DNA from: Acidobacteriota bacterium
Lineage (GTDB): Bacteria > Acidobacteriota > Polarisedimenticolia > Gp22-AA2
Reading direction: 5' to 3'
Assembly: GCA_003223135.1 (NCBI GenBank)
Contig: QHXX01000114.1
Coordinates: 1-41,121, forward strand
Length of the DNA stretch: 41,121 nucleotides
The notes under the pieces: model-generated
What the model saw: the letters and a program-made list of their open reading frames with translations, nothing else
Database searches by the model: none
What the model was told of the DNA's origin: nothing
Made by a program: the position numbers and the translations under genes
Shown here: positions 1-8,412 of the stretch, piece after piece
Layout: each line of letters begins with the position of its first letter
How positions within the stretch are numbered: the stretch's first letter is position 1

Positions 1-1917
1 GACGAATCCATCGACGACGATCCCGACCGTGCGCTTTTCGCCGCCGGCCACCACGGCGTACCGTCCCCCGTCCGGAGTCATGGCGCTCTCCGCGCTTGCG
101 GCCTGCCCGAGCAGGCGATCCAGCCTCAGGAGAGGCAGCGGCCCTTCCGGACGTTCGAAGATCTCGCCACCGTCCTTGACCCGCACCCGGGCCGCGTCGA
201 GACGGACGTTTTCGCGGATGGAAGCCAGTGGAATGGCGAATCGCTGGCCCCTCGACCTCACGATGATCGCCGGCACCATGGCCAGACTGATCGGCACCGT
301 GACGGTCAAGGTCGTGCCCTGTCCCTCGACGGAACGCACCACGATGGTGCCCTTCAGGGCCTTGATCGAGCGGCGCACGACGTCCATACCGACGCCACGG
401 CCAGACACGTCGCTGACCGTCGCCGCAGTCGAGAAACCCGGCCGGAACATCATCTCGTGCGCCTCCTCGGGGGTCATCTCGTGCCCCGGTCCGACGAGGC
501 CGCGAGCCTCCGCGGCGCCCCGCACCCCCTCGAGGCCAATCCCGCGCCCATCGTCGATCACGTCGATGACCACCGAGGCGCCCTTCCGGAAGGCGCTCAG
601 GACCACGCGGCCGCGGCGCGGCTTCGAAGCGCGCTCACGCTCCTCGGGCGACTCGATCCCGTGATCGAGGGCGTTCGCCACCAGGTGCATGAGCGGGGGC
701 GTGAGGGCGTCCATCACCGACTTGTCGATCTCGGTGTGGGCGCCGAGGGTGTGCAGCTCAACCTCCTTCCGTGAGGTCCGAGCCGCGCGGGCCACCATGC
801 GACCGACCTTGCGGAAGACCTGCTCCAGGGGTACCAGGCGGGCCTCGATGGCGCTTCTTTGCAGGCTCCGCAGCCGCTTCAAAACACCCACCACCTGAAG
901 ACCGAGATCGCGCGCCAGGCGGTCGTCCGTGTGACGCTCGCGCAGCGCACGCACGCCGCGCTCCAGAGTGGCGACGGCAATCGACAGGTCGGCGACCTGA
1001 ACCAGGACATCGTCCAGGCGTCGCACCGGGACGCGGAGGAGGGGCGAGGACGACGCCGCCAGATCCTCGAACCCCTCGACCCCCTGCGCCGCGGAAGCGC
1101 TGGCATCACCCGGGGGAGCTCCGGCGGGCGGCGTCCCACCCGTCGGCGCCGCGGCTGCTCGCGGCGTGTCAATCTCGCGGATCCGAACGACGATCTCTTC
1201 CGGAAGGTCGGCGGCGAGCAGGGGCCTCGGGCTCGCGACCAGGAGGTCGAAGGTGATCGCGGTCACCTCTTTCTCTCCCACGACCGGGACCGTGCTGATC
1301 AGCTCGCCCGCTTCGGCGATCCTCCGCGCCACTTCCTGGAGATGTTCCTCCAAGGACTGGGGATGGGGCCGGACCCGAACCAGTGAGAGGCGTCTCCCCT
1401 GAGCACGCAATGCGCGCAGGCGCCCTTCCTCGTGCTCCGTGAGGGACGCGCGGATGCTTCCTGGAAGGTCGAGCCCCTCCAGCCCGACCCCTTCCGGGAC
1501 GCCCCTCGAGGAGGCCGCGCGGCGCAGACGATCGCGCAGCGGACCCAGGTCGCGGAGCACTCCCGCGCCCGGGCGAAGGTCCCGCACCGCGCCGAGAAGA
1601 GCGTCGAGGGTGTCGTGCAGGAGGTCGAGGACCGTCCCGTCCAGGGCTCCCCCGAGCCGCAGGCGGGACAGAAGGTCTTCGAGCGCATGGGACAGGGAAG
1701 CGATCTGCGGGAAACCCAGCAGGCCGGCGAAGCCTTTCAGCGAGTGCACCTCGCGGAAGACGGCATTGATCAGCTCGTGGTGCGGTCGGCCCGCCGAAAA
1801 CGCGGTCTCCAGCTCGCGCAGGTCGTCGGTGAGGGCGTCGAGGATCTCCTCGGCCTCGGCGACGAAATCGCGCCCGCTGCGCTCCTTCTCCGGCCGCTCC
1901 GTGGGATCGTCAGGCAT
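1..1917 (-). CDS. cheA: CheA-type chemotaxis histidine kinase (3' end outside window)
   Basis: Only the first 639 residues are present; the reading frame is still open at the left edge. In order I see an HPt domain with the phospho-accepting histidine at about residue 58 (motif REVHSLKGF), a low-complexity Pro/Ala linker, a dimerisation helix pair, and an HATPase domain. The HATPase domain has an N box (HLVANALDHGIE), a DDGRGI G1 box, a GFSTAATVSDVSGRGVGMDVV G2 region, and then the start of the CheW-like regulatory domain. CheA autophosphorylates and passes phosphate to CheY or CheB. Its ATG at 1917 lies inside the 3' end of the upstream DUF4388 gene (8-base overlap), so the two are probably translationally coupled and work together. 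A second, separate cheA lies at 33616, so this kinase probably serves a different output. The end of the gene and any downstream partners cannot be seen. Confidence 0.9.
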   Translation of the reverse strand, partial: MPDDPTERPEKERSGRDFVAEAEEILDALTDDLRELETAFSAGRPHHELINAVFREVHSLKGFAGLLGFPQIASLSHALEDLLSRLRLGGALDGTVLDLLHDTLDALLGAVRDLRPGAGVLRDLGPLRDRLRRAASSRGVPEGVGLEGLDLPGSIRASLTEHEEGRLRALRAQGRRLSLVRVRPHPQSLEEHLQEVARRIAEAGELISTVPVVGEKEVTAITFDLLVASPRPLLAADLPEEIVVRIREIDTPRAAAAPTGGTPPAGAPPGDASASAAQGVEGFEDLAASSSPLLRVPVRRLDDVLVQVADLSIAVATLERGVRALRERHTDDRLARDLGLQVVGVLKRLRSLQRSAIEARLVPLEQVFRKVGRMVARAARTSRKEVELHTLGAHTEIDKSVMDALTPPLMHLVANALDHGIESPEERERASKPRRGRVVLSAFRKGASVVIDVIDDGRGIGLEGVRGAAEARGLVGPGHEMTPEEAHEMMFRPGFSTAATVSDVSGRGVGMDVVRRSIKALKGTIVVRSVEGQGTTLTVTVPISLAMVPAIIVRSRGQRFAIPLASIRENVRLDAARVRVKDGGEIFERPEGPLPLLRLDRLLGQAASAESAMTPDGGRYAVVAGGEKRTVGIVVDGFV

Positions 1918-3325
1918 GCGGGGCGCTCCCGTCGCTGCTCGAGAGTGTCGCGAGTCTTCGCCGAAGCGCCGCGTTTTTCAGGGTGATTCCCGCCTGGGCC
2001 ACGAAGATCTCCAGTCCCCTCAGGTCGCCGATCGGACGGCCGCTCTCGCCGTTGTCGCCGTAGAGGAGGGAGAAGATCACCGGTCCCCCGAGCACCGGCA
2101 GCACCGCCGCCTCGCGGGGCGGCGGGCCGCCGAGCCTCTCGAGGAGTGTCGCATCGGCGCCGCCGCGGGCGATTGCGCCGACGTGGGGAGCGCGTGTCCT
2201 TGCGGCGATCTCCAGGCACGATCCGCGCACGAGGGGCACCGCGACGCCGCGCACCCGACCGTCCAGGCCGCTGCCGGCCGGACCCTCAGACGCTTCCCCG
2301 CCAAAGGCACCCGTACCGTGCGCCTGATTGTCGTGCACGGCGAACAGAACTCCACGTTCGAAGTACTCGGTCGCAAGGCGCAGGACCAGCAGGGGAATCT
2401 CGATCTCCTGCTCGGAGTGCAGCTCGCCCACGAGGCCGCGCAGGAGCGACAGCTGATCGACGACACGCAGCGGCCGCGGCGCCGATCTCGAGACCGCGCC
2501 GTCGGGATCGAGGATGGCTTCGCGCAGCCGGGCCCCGAATTCAGCGAGGACACGTCCGATCGCGCTCCACCCCGCCCCTCCCAGGTCAGGGATGGACAGG
2601 CAGGCGGAGGCGCCCGCGGCGCGCGCGGCGTCCTCGGTGGATTCCGACCACCCGTATTCCAGAAGGATACCCCGGGCGCGGGGTGCCATCCTGCGCACCT
2701 GCCGAAGCAGATCGACGCCTCCCTGCCATCCGTCCCCGGCGGCGTTCGGAAGGATCAGATCTCCCACGAAATGGAAGACCTTGTTGTCCCGGGCCAGGGC
2801 GCGCGCGCGCTCCAGCACCTGCTCCGCCGTCTGGAACGCCTCGACCTCGAAGTCTCGCAAGACCTGCTCCACGGCCCGACGCACGACGGAGCGCTCCACG
2901 AGGAGGAGGACGCCCTCGGCGGGCCCCCGGTCAGGATCGAGCTCGAAACGAAATTCGCCTTCCTGGGCCAAGACCAGCGACCGCAGACTCGCCTTCAACT
3001 CCTCGCGCACCAGCCGCTCGATGGCGCCCTGTGACACGGCCCCGATGCCCACCAGGGCGCCCGCCACCGTGGTCCCCTCCCGCGCCGCGCGACCGCGTGC
3101 CTCGACCAGCGCGGCGGATGCGATGAGCCCACGGCTCAAAAGCAGGTCCTGCAACTCGGGCCCCCCGGGGCCCAGTGTGGCACTGCGGATCAGGCCGTTC
3201 TCGAAACGCACGCGGCGCTCGCCGTCGCGCATCGTCAGGATCAGTGTGCCCGATCGCCGGCTGGCGTGAATGATCTGCAGTACGTCGGGGAAGGAGAGAT
3301 CTTCGAGACTGCCGACGACGCTCAA
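1910..3325 (-). CDS. DUF4388 regulator with receiver-like and GAF-like domains
   Basis: The protein has 471 residues. Residues 1-110 match the DUF4388 pattern (LEDLSFPDVLQIIHASRRSGTL, then a glycine-rich turn and RFENGLI), a domain common in regulators of gliding and chemosensory bacteria. Residues about 138-270 look like a degenerate response-regulator fold: VLLLVERS replaces the usual acidic pair, but a GDLILP segment sits where the phospho-aspartate belongs. Residues about 295-465 resemble a GAF domain. The start is a TTG at 3325 with a GGAGG ribosome-binding site 5 bases upstream. It overlaps the cheA start by 8 bases, which suggests it delivers an input to that kinase. The domain limits are my reading; no ligand can be inferred. 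Confidence 0.75.
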   Translation of the reverse strand: MSVVGSLEDLSFPDVLQIIHASRRSGTLILTMRDGERRVRFENGLIRSATLGPGGPELQDLLLSRGLIASAALVEARGRAAREGTTVAGALVGIGAVSQGAIERLVREELKASLRSLVLAQEGEFRFELDPDRGPAEGVLLLVERSVVRRAVEQVLRDFEVEAFQTAEQVLERARALARDNKVFHFVGDLILPNAAGDGWQGGVDLLRQVRRMAPRARGILLEYGWSESTEDAARAAGASACLSIPDLGGAGWSAIGRVLAEFGARLREAILDPDGAVSRSAPRPLRVVDQLSLLRGLVGELHSEQEIEIPLLVLRLATEYFERGVLFAVHDNQAHGTGAFGGEASEGPAGSGLDGRVRGVAVPLVRGSCLEIAARTRAPHVGAIARGGADATLLERLGGPPPREAAVLPVLGGPVIFSLLYGDNGESGRPIGDLRGLEIFVAQAGITLKNAALRRRLATLSSSDGSAPHA

Positions 3326-3483
3326 CGGACCTCCGCTCGGCGCACCACGACTTCCCTGCCGACCGCGGCGCGCCGGCCGTAGACAGGACGTGGACAGATC
3401 ACGGGGTAAAATCTAGGCCGGATTGCGAATAGGGCCACCCGCGGGGCTGAATTACGGGATCGTAACGGGTGAGCGCAGCCGAT

Positions 3484-3909
3484 TTACCGGTGCAGGGCGC
3501 CGGCAGCCTCCAGCTTCTTCCGGATCGCGTCCAGAATGCCGTTGGCGAACTGCCAGGAGTCTTCCCCACCGAACCGCCGGGCGACCTCGATCGCCTCATC
3601 GATGATGACGATGGGGGGCGTTTCCATCTCGTGGAGAAACTCGTACACAGCCAGCCGGAGGATGTTCCTGTCGACGATCGCCAGGCGCTCCAGGCGCCAG
3701 TTCTCCAGGCTCTCTGCGAGGATGGTGTCGATCACCGGGAGGGACGACGCCGTGCCCCTGGCCAGGCGATCCGCGAAGGCGCGCACCTCGGGTGCAATGT
3801 CCCGATCCTCCCAGAAGGCGTCCGAGACATCGCTCATCGGTGTGCCCGAGGCCTCCACCTGGTAGAGCATCTGCAGGGCGTACTCCCTGGCCTTGCGTCG
3901 CCCGCCCAT
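3484..3909 (-). CDS. nusB: Transcription antitermination factor NusB
   Basis: The protein has 141 residues, the usual NusB length. It begins MGGRRKAREYALQMLYQ, the characteristic RNA-binding first helix, and later contains the conserved segment NILRLAVYEFL and the motif for a helical C-terminus (IDEAIEVARRFGGEDSWQFANGILD). NusB binds boxA RNA with NusE (S10) and supports rRNA antitermination. I chose the ATG at 3909 because it starts the conserved domain and lies 2 bases after the ribH stop; a longer upstream frame would overlap ribH fully. The ribH-nusB pairing is a very common operon arrangement in bacteria, which supports both calls. Confidence 0.95.
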   Translation of the reverse strand: MGGRRKAREYALQMLYQVEASGTPMSDVSDAFWEDRDIAPEVRAFADRLARGTASSLPVIDTILAESLENWRLERLAIVDRNILRLAVYEFLHEMETPPIVIIDEAIEVARRFGGEDSWQFANGILDAIRKKLEAAGALHR

Positions 3910-3911
3910 GG

Positions 3912-4382
3912 CTATTCCAGGTTCCGGAACAGCGACACCATCTCGATCGACGCCAGCGCGGCGTCCCAACCCCTGTTGCCACCCTTGGCACCGGCCCTCT
4001 CGATGGCCTGGTGCAGGTTTTCGGTTGTCAGGACACCGAAGGTCACAGGTAGTCCGGCCTCGAGCGCAACCGAGGCAATGCCTCGCGCCACCTCGGCGCA
4101 CACCTGCTCATAATGCGACGTTTCGCCCCGAATCACGCATCCGATGCAGACGACGGCGTCAAATTTGCGTGACAGCGCCAGACGTCGCGCCGCGACGGGG
4201 ATTTCGAACGCCCCCGGCACCCGCGCCACGGTCATGTCCTTGTCAGCGACCCCATGGCGCCGCAGGCAGTCGAGCGCCCCCTCCAGGAGCCTCTGCGAGA
4301 TGAAGTCGTTGAAGCGACCCACCACCAGGGCGATCCGCAGACCCTTGCCGTCCAGGTTTCCTTCCACCATACGCATCGACAT
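3912..4382 (-). CDS. ribH: 6,7-dimethyl-8-ribityllumazine synthase
   Basis: The protein has 156 residues, the normal size. RibH condenses 5-amino-6-ribitylamino-uracil with 3,4-dihydroxy-2-butanone-4-phosphate in the penultimate step of riboflavin synthesis, as a capsid-like oligomer. Recognisable segments are VVGRFNDFI at the N-terminus, [11 protein letters not shown] (substrate loop), [16 protein letters not shown] (phosphate and pyrimidine site, catalytic histidine) and [17 protein letters not shown]. Three possible ATG starts lie at 4382, 4376 and 4370; I used the first. A consensus-like promoter lies just upstream. No other rib genes are nearby, and I saw no FMN riboswitch in the 78-base leader region. 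Confidence 0.96.
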   Translation of the reverse strand: MSMRMVEGNLDGKGLRIALVVGRFNDFISQRLLEGALDCLRRHGVADKDMTVARVPGAFEIPVAARRLALSRKFDAVVCIGCVIRGETSHYEQVCAEVARGIASVALEAGLPVTFGVLTTENLHQAIERAGAKGGNRGWDAALASIEMVSLFRNLE

Positions 4383-4417
4383 GCGCCGACTCTGTCCGAA
4401 ACCCTCGACCCTCGGGC

Positions 4418-4446
4418 ATCGTAGCGGCCCCCCACGGGACTGTCAA
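4418..4446 (-). promoter_or_regulatory. Sigma-70-like promoter of ribH-nusB
   Basis: On the minus strand the -35 box is TTGACA (4446-4441), the spacer is 17 bases, and the -10 box is TACGAT (4423-4418). Transcription would start near 4411, giving a leader of about 30 bases before the ribH ATG at 4382. Confidence 0.7.
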
Positions 4447-4460
4447 GGCGTGACGATACG

Positions 4461-5222
4461 TCAGGGCGCGAGACAGGGACGAAGCAGAGCTGCCCAGGCG
4501 GGGGCAAGAAAGAGCTTGAGCACGGCGTCGCCGATGAGGAGGACACCCGCCGCAACGTACCAGGATCGATACGAGGGGCGCGGCATGACCGCGCCGCCTT
4601 CCAGTCTGCGATGGACGGCCCACAAAAGAGGTTCCGAGAGGCCGATGCCGGCGATCACGAAGCCGCCCACCCTCAGGATCGCCCACGGCGCCCAGCCGCA
4701 GAGAAGAGCGATCCCCGGCGCGCCGCCGGCAGCGGCCAGGGCACCGACGTAGTAGGACATGTAGCCCACGAGGACCGCCCCGAGGACGATCCCGAGCAGA
4801 CCGCCGGATCCAGCCGCCAGAAACGTGAAGGCGGTGACGTGCAGGAGGTGCTGCGGAAGGAAGCGGGAGGGATCGCTCTCGCGTCCCGCACCGCTCTGGA
4901 TGAAGGCGAACATCTCGTCGCGATAAGCCGGGCCGTTGAGAACGACACGCGCCATCGACGCCGGGTCGCGACGCGTGGCCGCGATGATCGAGACCGACAG
5001 GCTCGCGGCCCAGAGCAGCGTCGCCGCCACGGCCGCCGGGCGCCGGCCTCGCAGGAGAAGCGCGGCCATCACCGGGTAGACGGCCACGGTCGCGAGGATC
5101 GGCAGGAGGGACCGCTGCTGCCAGGCCCGCGCCAGGATCACGGCGACCGGGGCAAGGAGGGCCGGAAGCACGGTCAGGCCGACGGCGAGGAGGCGACTCG
5201 TGCCGCGGGTCCCGCCGATCAT
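4461..5222 (-). CDS. Polytopic membrane protein of unknown function
   Basis: The protein has 253 residues and I do not recognise the family. It has about six hydrophobic segments, for example LLAVGLTVLPALLAPVAVIL near the N-terminus, an alanine/leucine-rich pair around residues 45-85, a glycine-rich run (GSGGLLGIVLGAVLVGYM) in the middle, and one near the C-terminus. A hydrophilic loop of about 40 residues (around 88-130) separates the first and second halves. The ATG at 5222 overlaps the stop of the upstream kinase by 4 bases (ATGA), so it is co-translated with the mtnP-kinase pair. The following ribH has its own promoter. Membrane location is clear; the role is unknown. Confidence 0.7.
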   Translation of the reverse strand: MIGGTRGTSRLLAVGLTVLPALLAPVAVILARAWQQRSLLPILATVAVYPVMAALLLRGRRPAAVAATLLWAASLSVSIIAATRRDPASMARVVLNGPAYRDEMFAFIQSGAGRESDPSRFLPQHLLHVTAFTFLAAGSGGLLGIVLGAVLVGYMSYYVGALAAAGGAPGIALLCGWAPWAILRVGGFVIAGIGLSEPLLWAVHRRLEGGAVMPRPSYRSWYVAAGVLLIGDAVLKLFLAPAWAALLRPCLAP

Positions 5223-6139
5223 GGCCGGCCCGCGAAGGGGCCGTCGACGCTCAGGAATTCGCGCAGCTCGCGTGCCCGCCGGTCGATCTCGCCCCGGGAC
5301 AGCGAACCGATGCGCCTGAGACTGAAATCTTCCACGCAAAACGAGGCAAGCACGCTGCCATAGATCATCGCCTCACGCAGTCCCCGGCCGCTCGCGTCGC
5401 CGATATTCGCGAGGTGCCCCATGAAGCCCCCGGCGAAGCTGTCACCGGCCCCGGTGGGGTCGACCGGCCGCTCGACCGGGTAGGCGGGGACCGCGAAATA
5501 GCGCCCCTCTGCGAACAGCGCCGCGCCGTATTCTCCCCTCTTGATCACCAGGAAGCGCAGACCGAGCGACAGGAGGCGTCGCGCGGCCACCACGGTGTTC
5601 AGTTCACCGGCCAGAAGCCGCGCCTCCGAGTCGTTGATGACGAGCCCATCCACCTCCGCCAGCAGTCGCTTCAGAGAGTCGCTCTTCCCCTCGATCCAGA
5701 AGTTCATCGTGTCGCAGGCGGACAGGCTCGGCCGGAGCCGGCGCAGGACCTGGGACTGAAGGTCGGGATCGATATTGCCCAGGAACAGGTTCGGGATCGA
5801 GGCATCCTCGGGGCGCAGCCGAGGCTGGAACGACTCGAAGACGTTGAGGTGCGTCGCCAGGGTCGTGCGATCGTTCAGGTCGTCCGAATAGACACCGGAC
5901 CAGCGGAATGTCTTGCCCTTGGCCACCTCGATGGCCGACACGTCGATGTGACGCGAGCGCAGGAGCCGCATCGGCTCCTCGCCGAAGTCTTCCCCCACCA
6001 CCGCCACCACGCGCACGTCCGTGAAATAGGACGCAGCGACGGCGCAGTAGGTGGCGGACCCGCCCAGGACTTCCGCGGCTTCGCCGTAGGGTGTCTTGAC
6101 CGAGTCGAACGCCACGGAACCCACGACCAGGAGGGCCAT
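5219..6139 (-). CDS. PfkB-family sugar/nucleoside kinase
   Basis: The protein has 306 residues, typical of the ribokinase/PfkB family, which phosphorylates sugars or nucleosides with ATP in the cytoplasm. The N-terminal glycine signature is present (VLGGSATYCAVAASYF), and the C-terminal signature DPTGAGDSFAGGF contains the anion-hole glycines and the catalytic aspartate. The gene starts 3 bases after the mtnP stop and overlaps the membrane-protein gene downstream by 4 bases. The mtnP context suggests a substrate in adenosine or methylthioribose salvage, but this family cannot be assigned a substrate by motif alone. Adenosine kinase, ribokinase and fructokinase all remain possible. Confidence 0.85.
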   Translation of the reverse strand: MALLVVGSVAFDSVKTPYGEAAEVLGGSATYCAVAASYFTDVRVVAVVGEDFGEEPMRLLRSRHIDVSAIEVAKGKTFRWSGVYSDDLNDRTTLATHLNVFESFQPRLRPEDASIPNLFLGNIDPDLQSQVLRRLRPSLSACDTMNFWIEGKSDSLKRLLAEVDGLVINDSEARLLAGELNTVVAARRLLSLGLRFLVIKRGEYGAALFAEGRYFAVPAYPVERPVDPTGAGDSFAGGFMGHLANIGDASGRGLREAMIYGSVLASFCVEDFSLRRIGSLSRGEIDRRARELREFLSVDGPFAGRP

Positions 6140-6142
6140 GGG

Positions 6143-7000
6143 TCAATCCAGGTACTTGCCGACGAGCAGGCGCAGCCGGTCGCGCGTCTGGCGCGGGATG
6201 CGGGACGCCTCGGTCAGGATGGCGTTCCTCAGGGCCGTGGCGCAATCGCAGGTGCGCGGCTCCGGCAGGCGGGAGAGGGCGCGCGCCACGATCGCTTGCG
6301 CCATCGCGGCGTTGTCGTTGAGGCGGGCGACCACCTCCTCCACGGTGACAGCAGCCTCCCCCTGACGCCAGCAGTCATAGTCGGTGATCATGGCGAGCGT
6401 GGCGTAGCAGATCTCCGCCTCGCGCGCCAGCTTCACCTCCTGCGCGTTGGTCATGCCGATGACATCCGCCTTGAATGAGCGATAAAGCTGAGACTCGGCG
6501 CGCGTGGAGAACTGCGGCCCCTCGATGCACAGGTAGGTACCGCCCGCGTGGACGCGGGCGCCACAGGCGCGCGCCACGGAGACGAGCGCCTCACTCAGAT
6601 CCGGACAGACGGGGTCGGCGAGCGACACGTGCGCCACGATGCCCTCCCCGAAGAAGGTGGATGGGCGGTGCCGCGTCGCGTCGATGAACTGGTCGGGCAC
6701 GGCCACGTCGAGCGGTCGCAGCTCCTCGCGCAGGCTGCCGACGGCGCTGACCGAGACAATCCTCTCCACCCCCAGCGCCTTGAAGCCGTAAATGTTGCCC
6801 CGGAAGTTGATCTCGGAAGGCAGAAGCCGGTGTCCGCGGCCGTGCCGCGACAGGAAGGCGATGTCCCGGCCTTCGATCGTTCCCAGGACGTACGCGTCGC
6901 TGGGATCGCCGAACGGCGTGCCGATACATTCCTCACGCCTGTTCTCGAGGCCGGTCATCTGGTACAGGCCACTGCCGCCGATGACTCCCAGGGCTCGCAT
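6143..7000 (-). CDS. mtnP: S-methyl-5'-thioadenosine phosphorylase
   Basis: The protein has 285 residues. MtnP cleaves methylthioadenosine with phosphate to adenine and methylthioribose-1-phosphate in methionine salvage and polyamine metabolism. Key segments are MRALGVIGGSGLY at the start, the phosphate-binding LSRHGRGHRLLPSEINFRGNIY, CIEGPQFSTRAES, and GMTNAQEVKLAREAEICYATLAMITDYDCW, which is diagnostic for the PNP/MTAP class 2 family. I chose the ATG at 7000 because it begins the conserved domain and has GGAG about six bases upstream; a TTG at 7030 would add ten residues and overlap the patatin gene. Related enzymes also accept inosine or guanosine, so substrate preference is likely but not certain. 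Confidence 0.92.
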   Translation of the reverse strand: MRALGVIGGSGLYQMTGLENRREECIGTPFGDPSDAYVLGTIEGRDIAFLSRHGRGHRLLPSEINFRGNIYGFKALGVERIVSVSAVGSLREELRPLDVAVPDQFIDATRHRPSTFFGEGIVAHVSLADPVCPDLSEALVSVARACGARVHAGGTYLCIEGPQFSTRAESQLYRSFKADVIGMTNAQEVKLAREAEICYATLAMITDYDCWRQGEAAVTVEEVVARLNDNAAMAQAIVARALSRLPEPRTCDCATALRNAILTEASRIPRQTRDRLRLLVGKYLD

Positions 7001-7023
7001 GGAGGGCTCCGCGAAGGGGGAGA

Positions 7024-7896
7024 CTAGCAAGAGACCCCAGGGGAGTCAAGGAAAGCAGCCCCGGGTGCGGCTTCTTGCAGCCAGGCGCGGAGGGTGGGGA
7101 GGGCGCGGAGAACTGAATCCTCCGCCGCGGCGATCAGACGGTCCGGATCGGTCGGCCACGAGACCATGGTGCCGCAACCGCGCACGTCCGGACGCAGCAC
7201 GAGGAGCCGGTCGCCACAGGTCTCCTGGAGGGACCGCCAGTAAGCGCGGCGCGCCTGCCGCAGGCAGACGACGAGCGACAGATCGACCGCGATCACCCGG
7301 CGCGCCAGAAGCGGCGGCGCGAAGGCACGTTCGACCGGCACGGCGGTGAACCAGCCGGCGTCCGCCAGGAGCACCTTTCGACCTCCCAGGCGCGCCCGCA
7401 AGGGCGGGAACAGGGCCGGGATGGCCGCGGACGCCTTGACCGCTGAACAGACCGGCAGCGCCGAGGGCAGGCCCGGTCCCCCCAGGAGGAACACCTCCTC
7501 CCGGCTCTTGAGATCGAAGGTCAGGACTCCGAGCCGGCGGACACCATGGTGCAGCCGCTCGAAGGAGGCCCTCTCGAGCCGTTCAAGGTAGCCGGGTATC
7601 GCCCCGGCGTGACGGGAGGCGGCCCGGGACAGGACCGGCACCCTCCAGCGCGACAGTGCGAACGCGAAGAGCGACATCGCGTTGAGCCGCCTCGCAGCCT
7701 GGAGCATCTCGTCGGGCTCCATCCCGGCCGCGGCGTGCATGGCACCCACGATGGCGCCCACACTGCATCCGACGATCGCGTCGATCGGCACGCGGGCGGC
7801 GCGCAGGCCGCGCAGGACCGCGGCGTGCGCGACGCCGCGGGCGCCGCCCGCGCCGAGCGCCAGCACGATGCGGGCGGGAGGGTTCGTGGCGGTCAT
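7024..7896 (-). CDS. Patatin-like phospholipase (RssA type)
   Basis: The protein has 290 residues. The patatin fold signatures are in order: the oxyanion-hole loop GAGGARG (residues 15-21), the nucleophile elbow GCSVG with Ser45, and a DAG triplet (LLADAGW) carrying the catalytic aspartate. The size and layout match the bacterial RssA/YlbK group of serine-aspartate lipid acyl hydrolases, whose natural substrates are mostly unknown. I chose the ATG at 7896 because the patatin domain starts a few residues later; an upstream in-frame extension is arginine-rich and overlaps the preceding small gene. It lies 20 bases after that small gene and 23 bases before mtnP, so it sits in the same transcription unit. 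Confidence 0.85.
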   Translation of the reverse strand: MTATNPPARIVLALGAGGARGVAHAAVLRGLRAARVPIDAIVGCSVGAIVGAMHAAAGMEPDEMLQAARRLNAMSLFAFALSRWRVPVLSRAASRHAGAIPGYLERLERASFERLHHGVRRLGVLTFDLKSREEVFLLGGPGLPSALPVCSAVKASAAIPALFPPLRARLGGRKVLLADAGWFTAVPVERAFAPPLLARRVIAVDLSLVVCLRQARRAYWRSLQETCGDRLLVLRPDVRGCGTMVSWPTDPDRLIAAAEDSVLRALPTLRAWLQEAAPGAAFLDSPGVSC

Positions 7897-7916
7897 GGCA
7901 GGCGGATCGTCGCCAG

Positions 7917-8231
7917 CTACGCGGGATGGGGACGCGCGAGTCGGAGCAGACAGGTTCCGGGTCCGCCGCCGGCGCGTCCGATCACTTCCAGCGTCGCGCG
8001 CTGCGGCCGCAGGACCAGGACGAATGCGGCCCGTCCGCGGCTCGTTCTCCGCGCGGCCGCGCGCAGGATCGGCCGGCATCGTCTCTCCACAGCGTCCGCC
8101 CCGCGCCGCGCCGCGGCGACGGTCAGGCCGTTCTGACGGAAGAAATGGCTGCTGACCAGGTGCGCCAGCGGGGCCAGATCCGGGTCGGCCGGCAGGCTGA
8201 GCACCAGGGTCTCGCGCTGTCGCGCCGTCAC
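7917..8231 (-). CDS. Small protein, possibly a reduced HATPase/anti-sigma-like domain
   Basis: The protein has 104 residues and I cannot assign it firmly. The opening LVLSLPADPDLAPLAHLVSSHF resembles the first strand and helix of RsbW-type serine kinase/anti-sigma ATPase domains, but the N box and DxGxG ATP-binding motifs of that fold are missing. The alternation of strands and helices (VLVLRP near residue 70, then a final LLRLARP) would fit half of such a fold. The start is a GTG at 8231 without a strong ribosome-binding site. It lies 20 bases ahead of the patatin gene and about 110 bases behind a good promoter, which argues for a real gene. The function is unknown. Confidence 0.5.
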   Translation of the reverse strand: MTARQRETLVLSLPADPDLAPLAHLVSSHFFRQNGLTVAAARRGADAVERRCRPILRAAARRTSRGRAAFVLVLRPQRATLEVIGRAGGGPGTCLLRLARPHPA

Positions 8232-8351
8232 GGGGACACACCCAGGAGGATCATCGAGTGTCGTGGCCTCCAGGACGTACGGGAATGGGCCGCGGAAGAC
8301 CGGGTGGCGCCGCCCCGCAACGTCTCGATCCTGATGGCGTGGAACCTCTGC

Positions 8352-8380
8352 AGTTTAGGGATTGCGGCGAAGGGTGTCAA
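8352..8380 (-). promoter_or_regulatory. Sigma-70-like promoter of the patatin-mtnP operon
   Basis: On the minus strand the -35 is TTGACA (8380-8375), the spacer is 17 bases and the -10 is TAAACT (8357-8352). Transcription would start near 8345, leaving a leader of about 110 bases before the GTG at 8231. It lies back to back with the cyclase promoter. Confidence 0.65.
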
Positions 8381-8412
8381 TGTCCCGACTGCCGGCGTCG
8401 TCCGTCCTTGCC

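Noticed and set aside
1439..3034. Long plus-strand open frame of 531 codons
   Set aside because: It lies opposite the cheA and DUF4388 genes, is Arg/Ser/Pro-rich without any domain, and is typical of antisense frames in GC-rich DNA.
3452..3465. Short inverted repeat TTACG-GGAT-CGTAA before the DUF4388 gene, with a nearby TAGATT box
   Set aside because: The arms are five bases and no convincing -35 box accompanies the -10-like sequence; chance is likely.
4383..4460. FMN riboswitch upstream of ribH
   Set aside because: The leader is only about 30 bases long and contains none of the conserved FMN aptamer segments.
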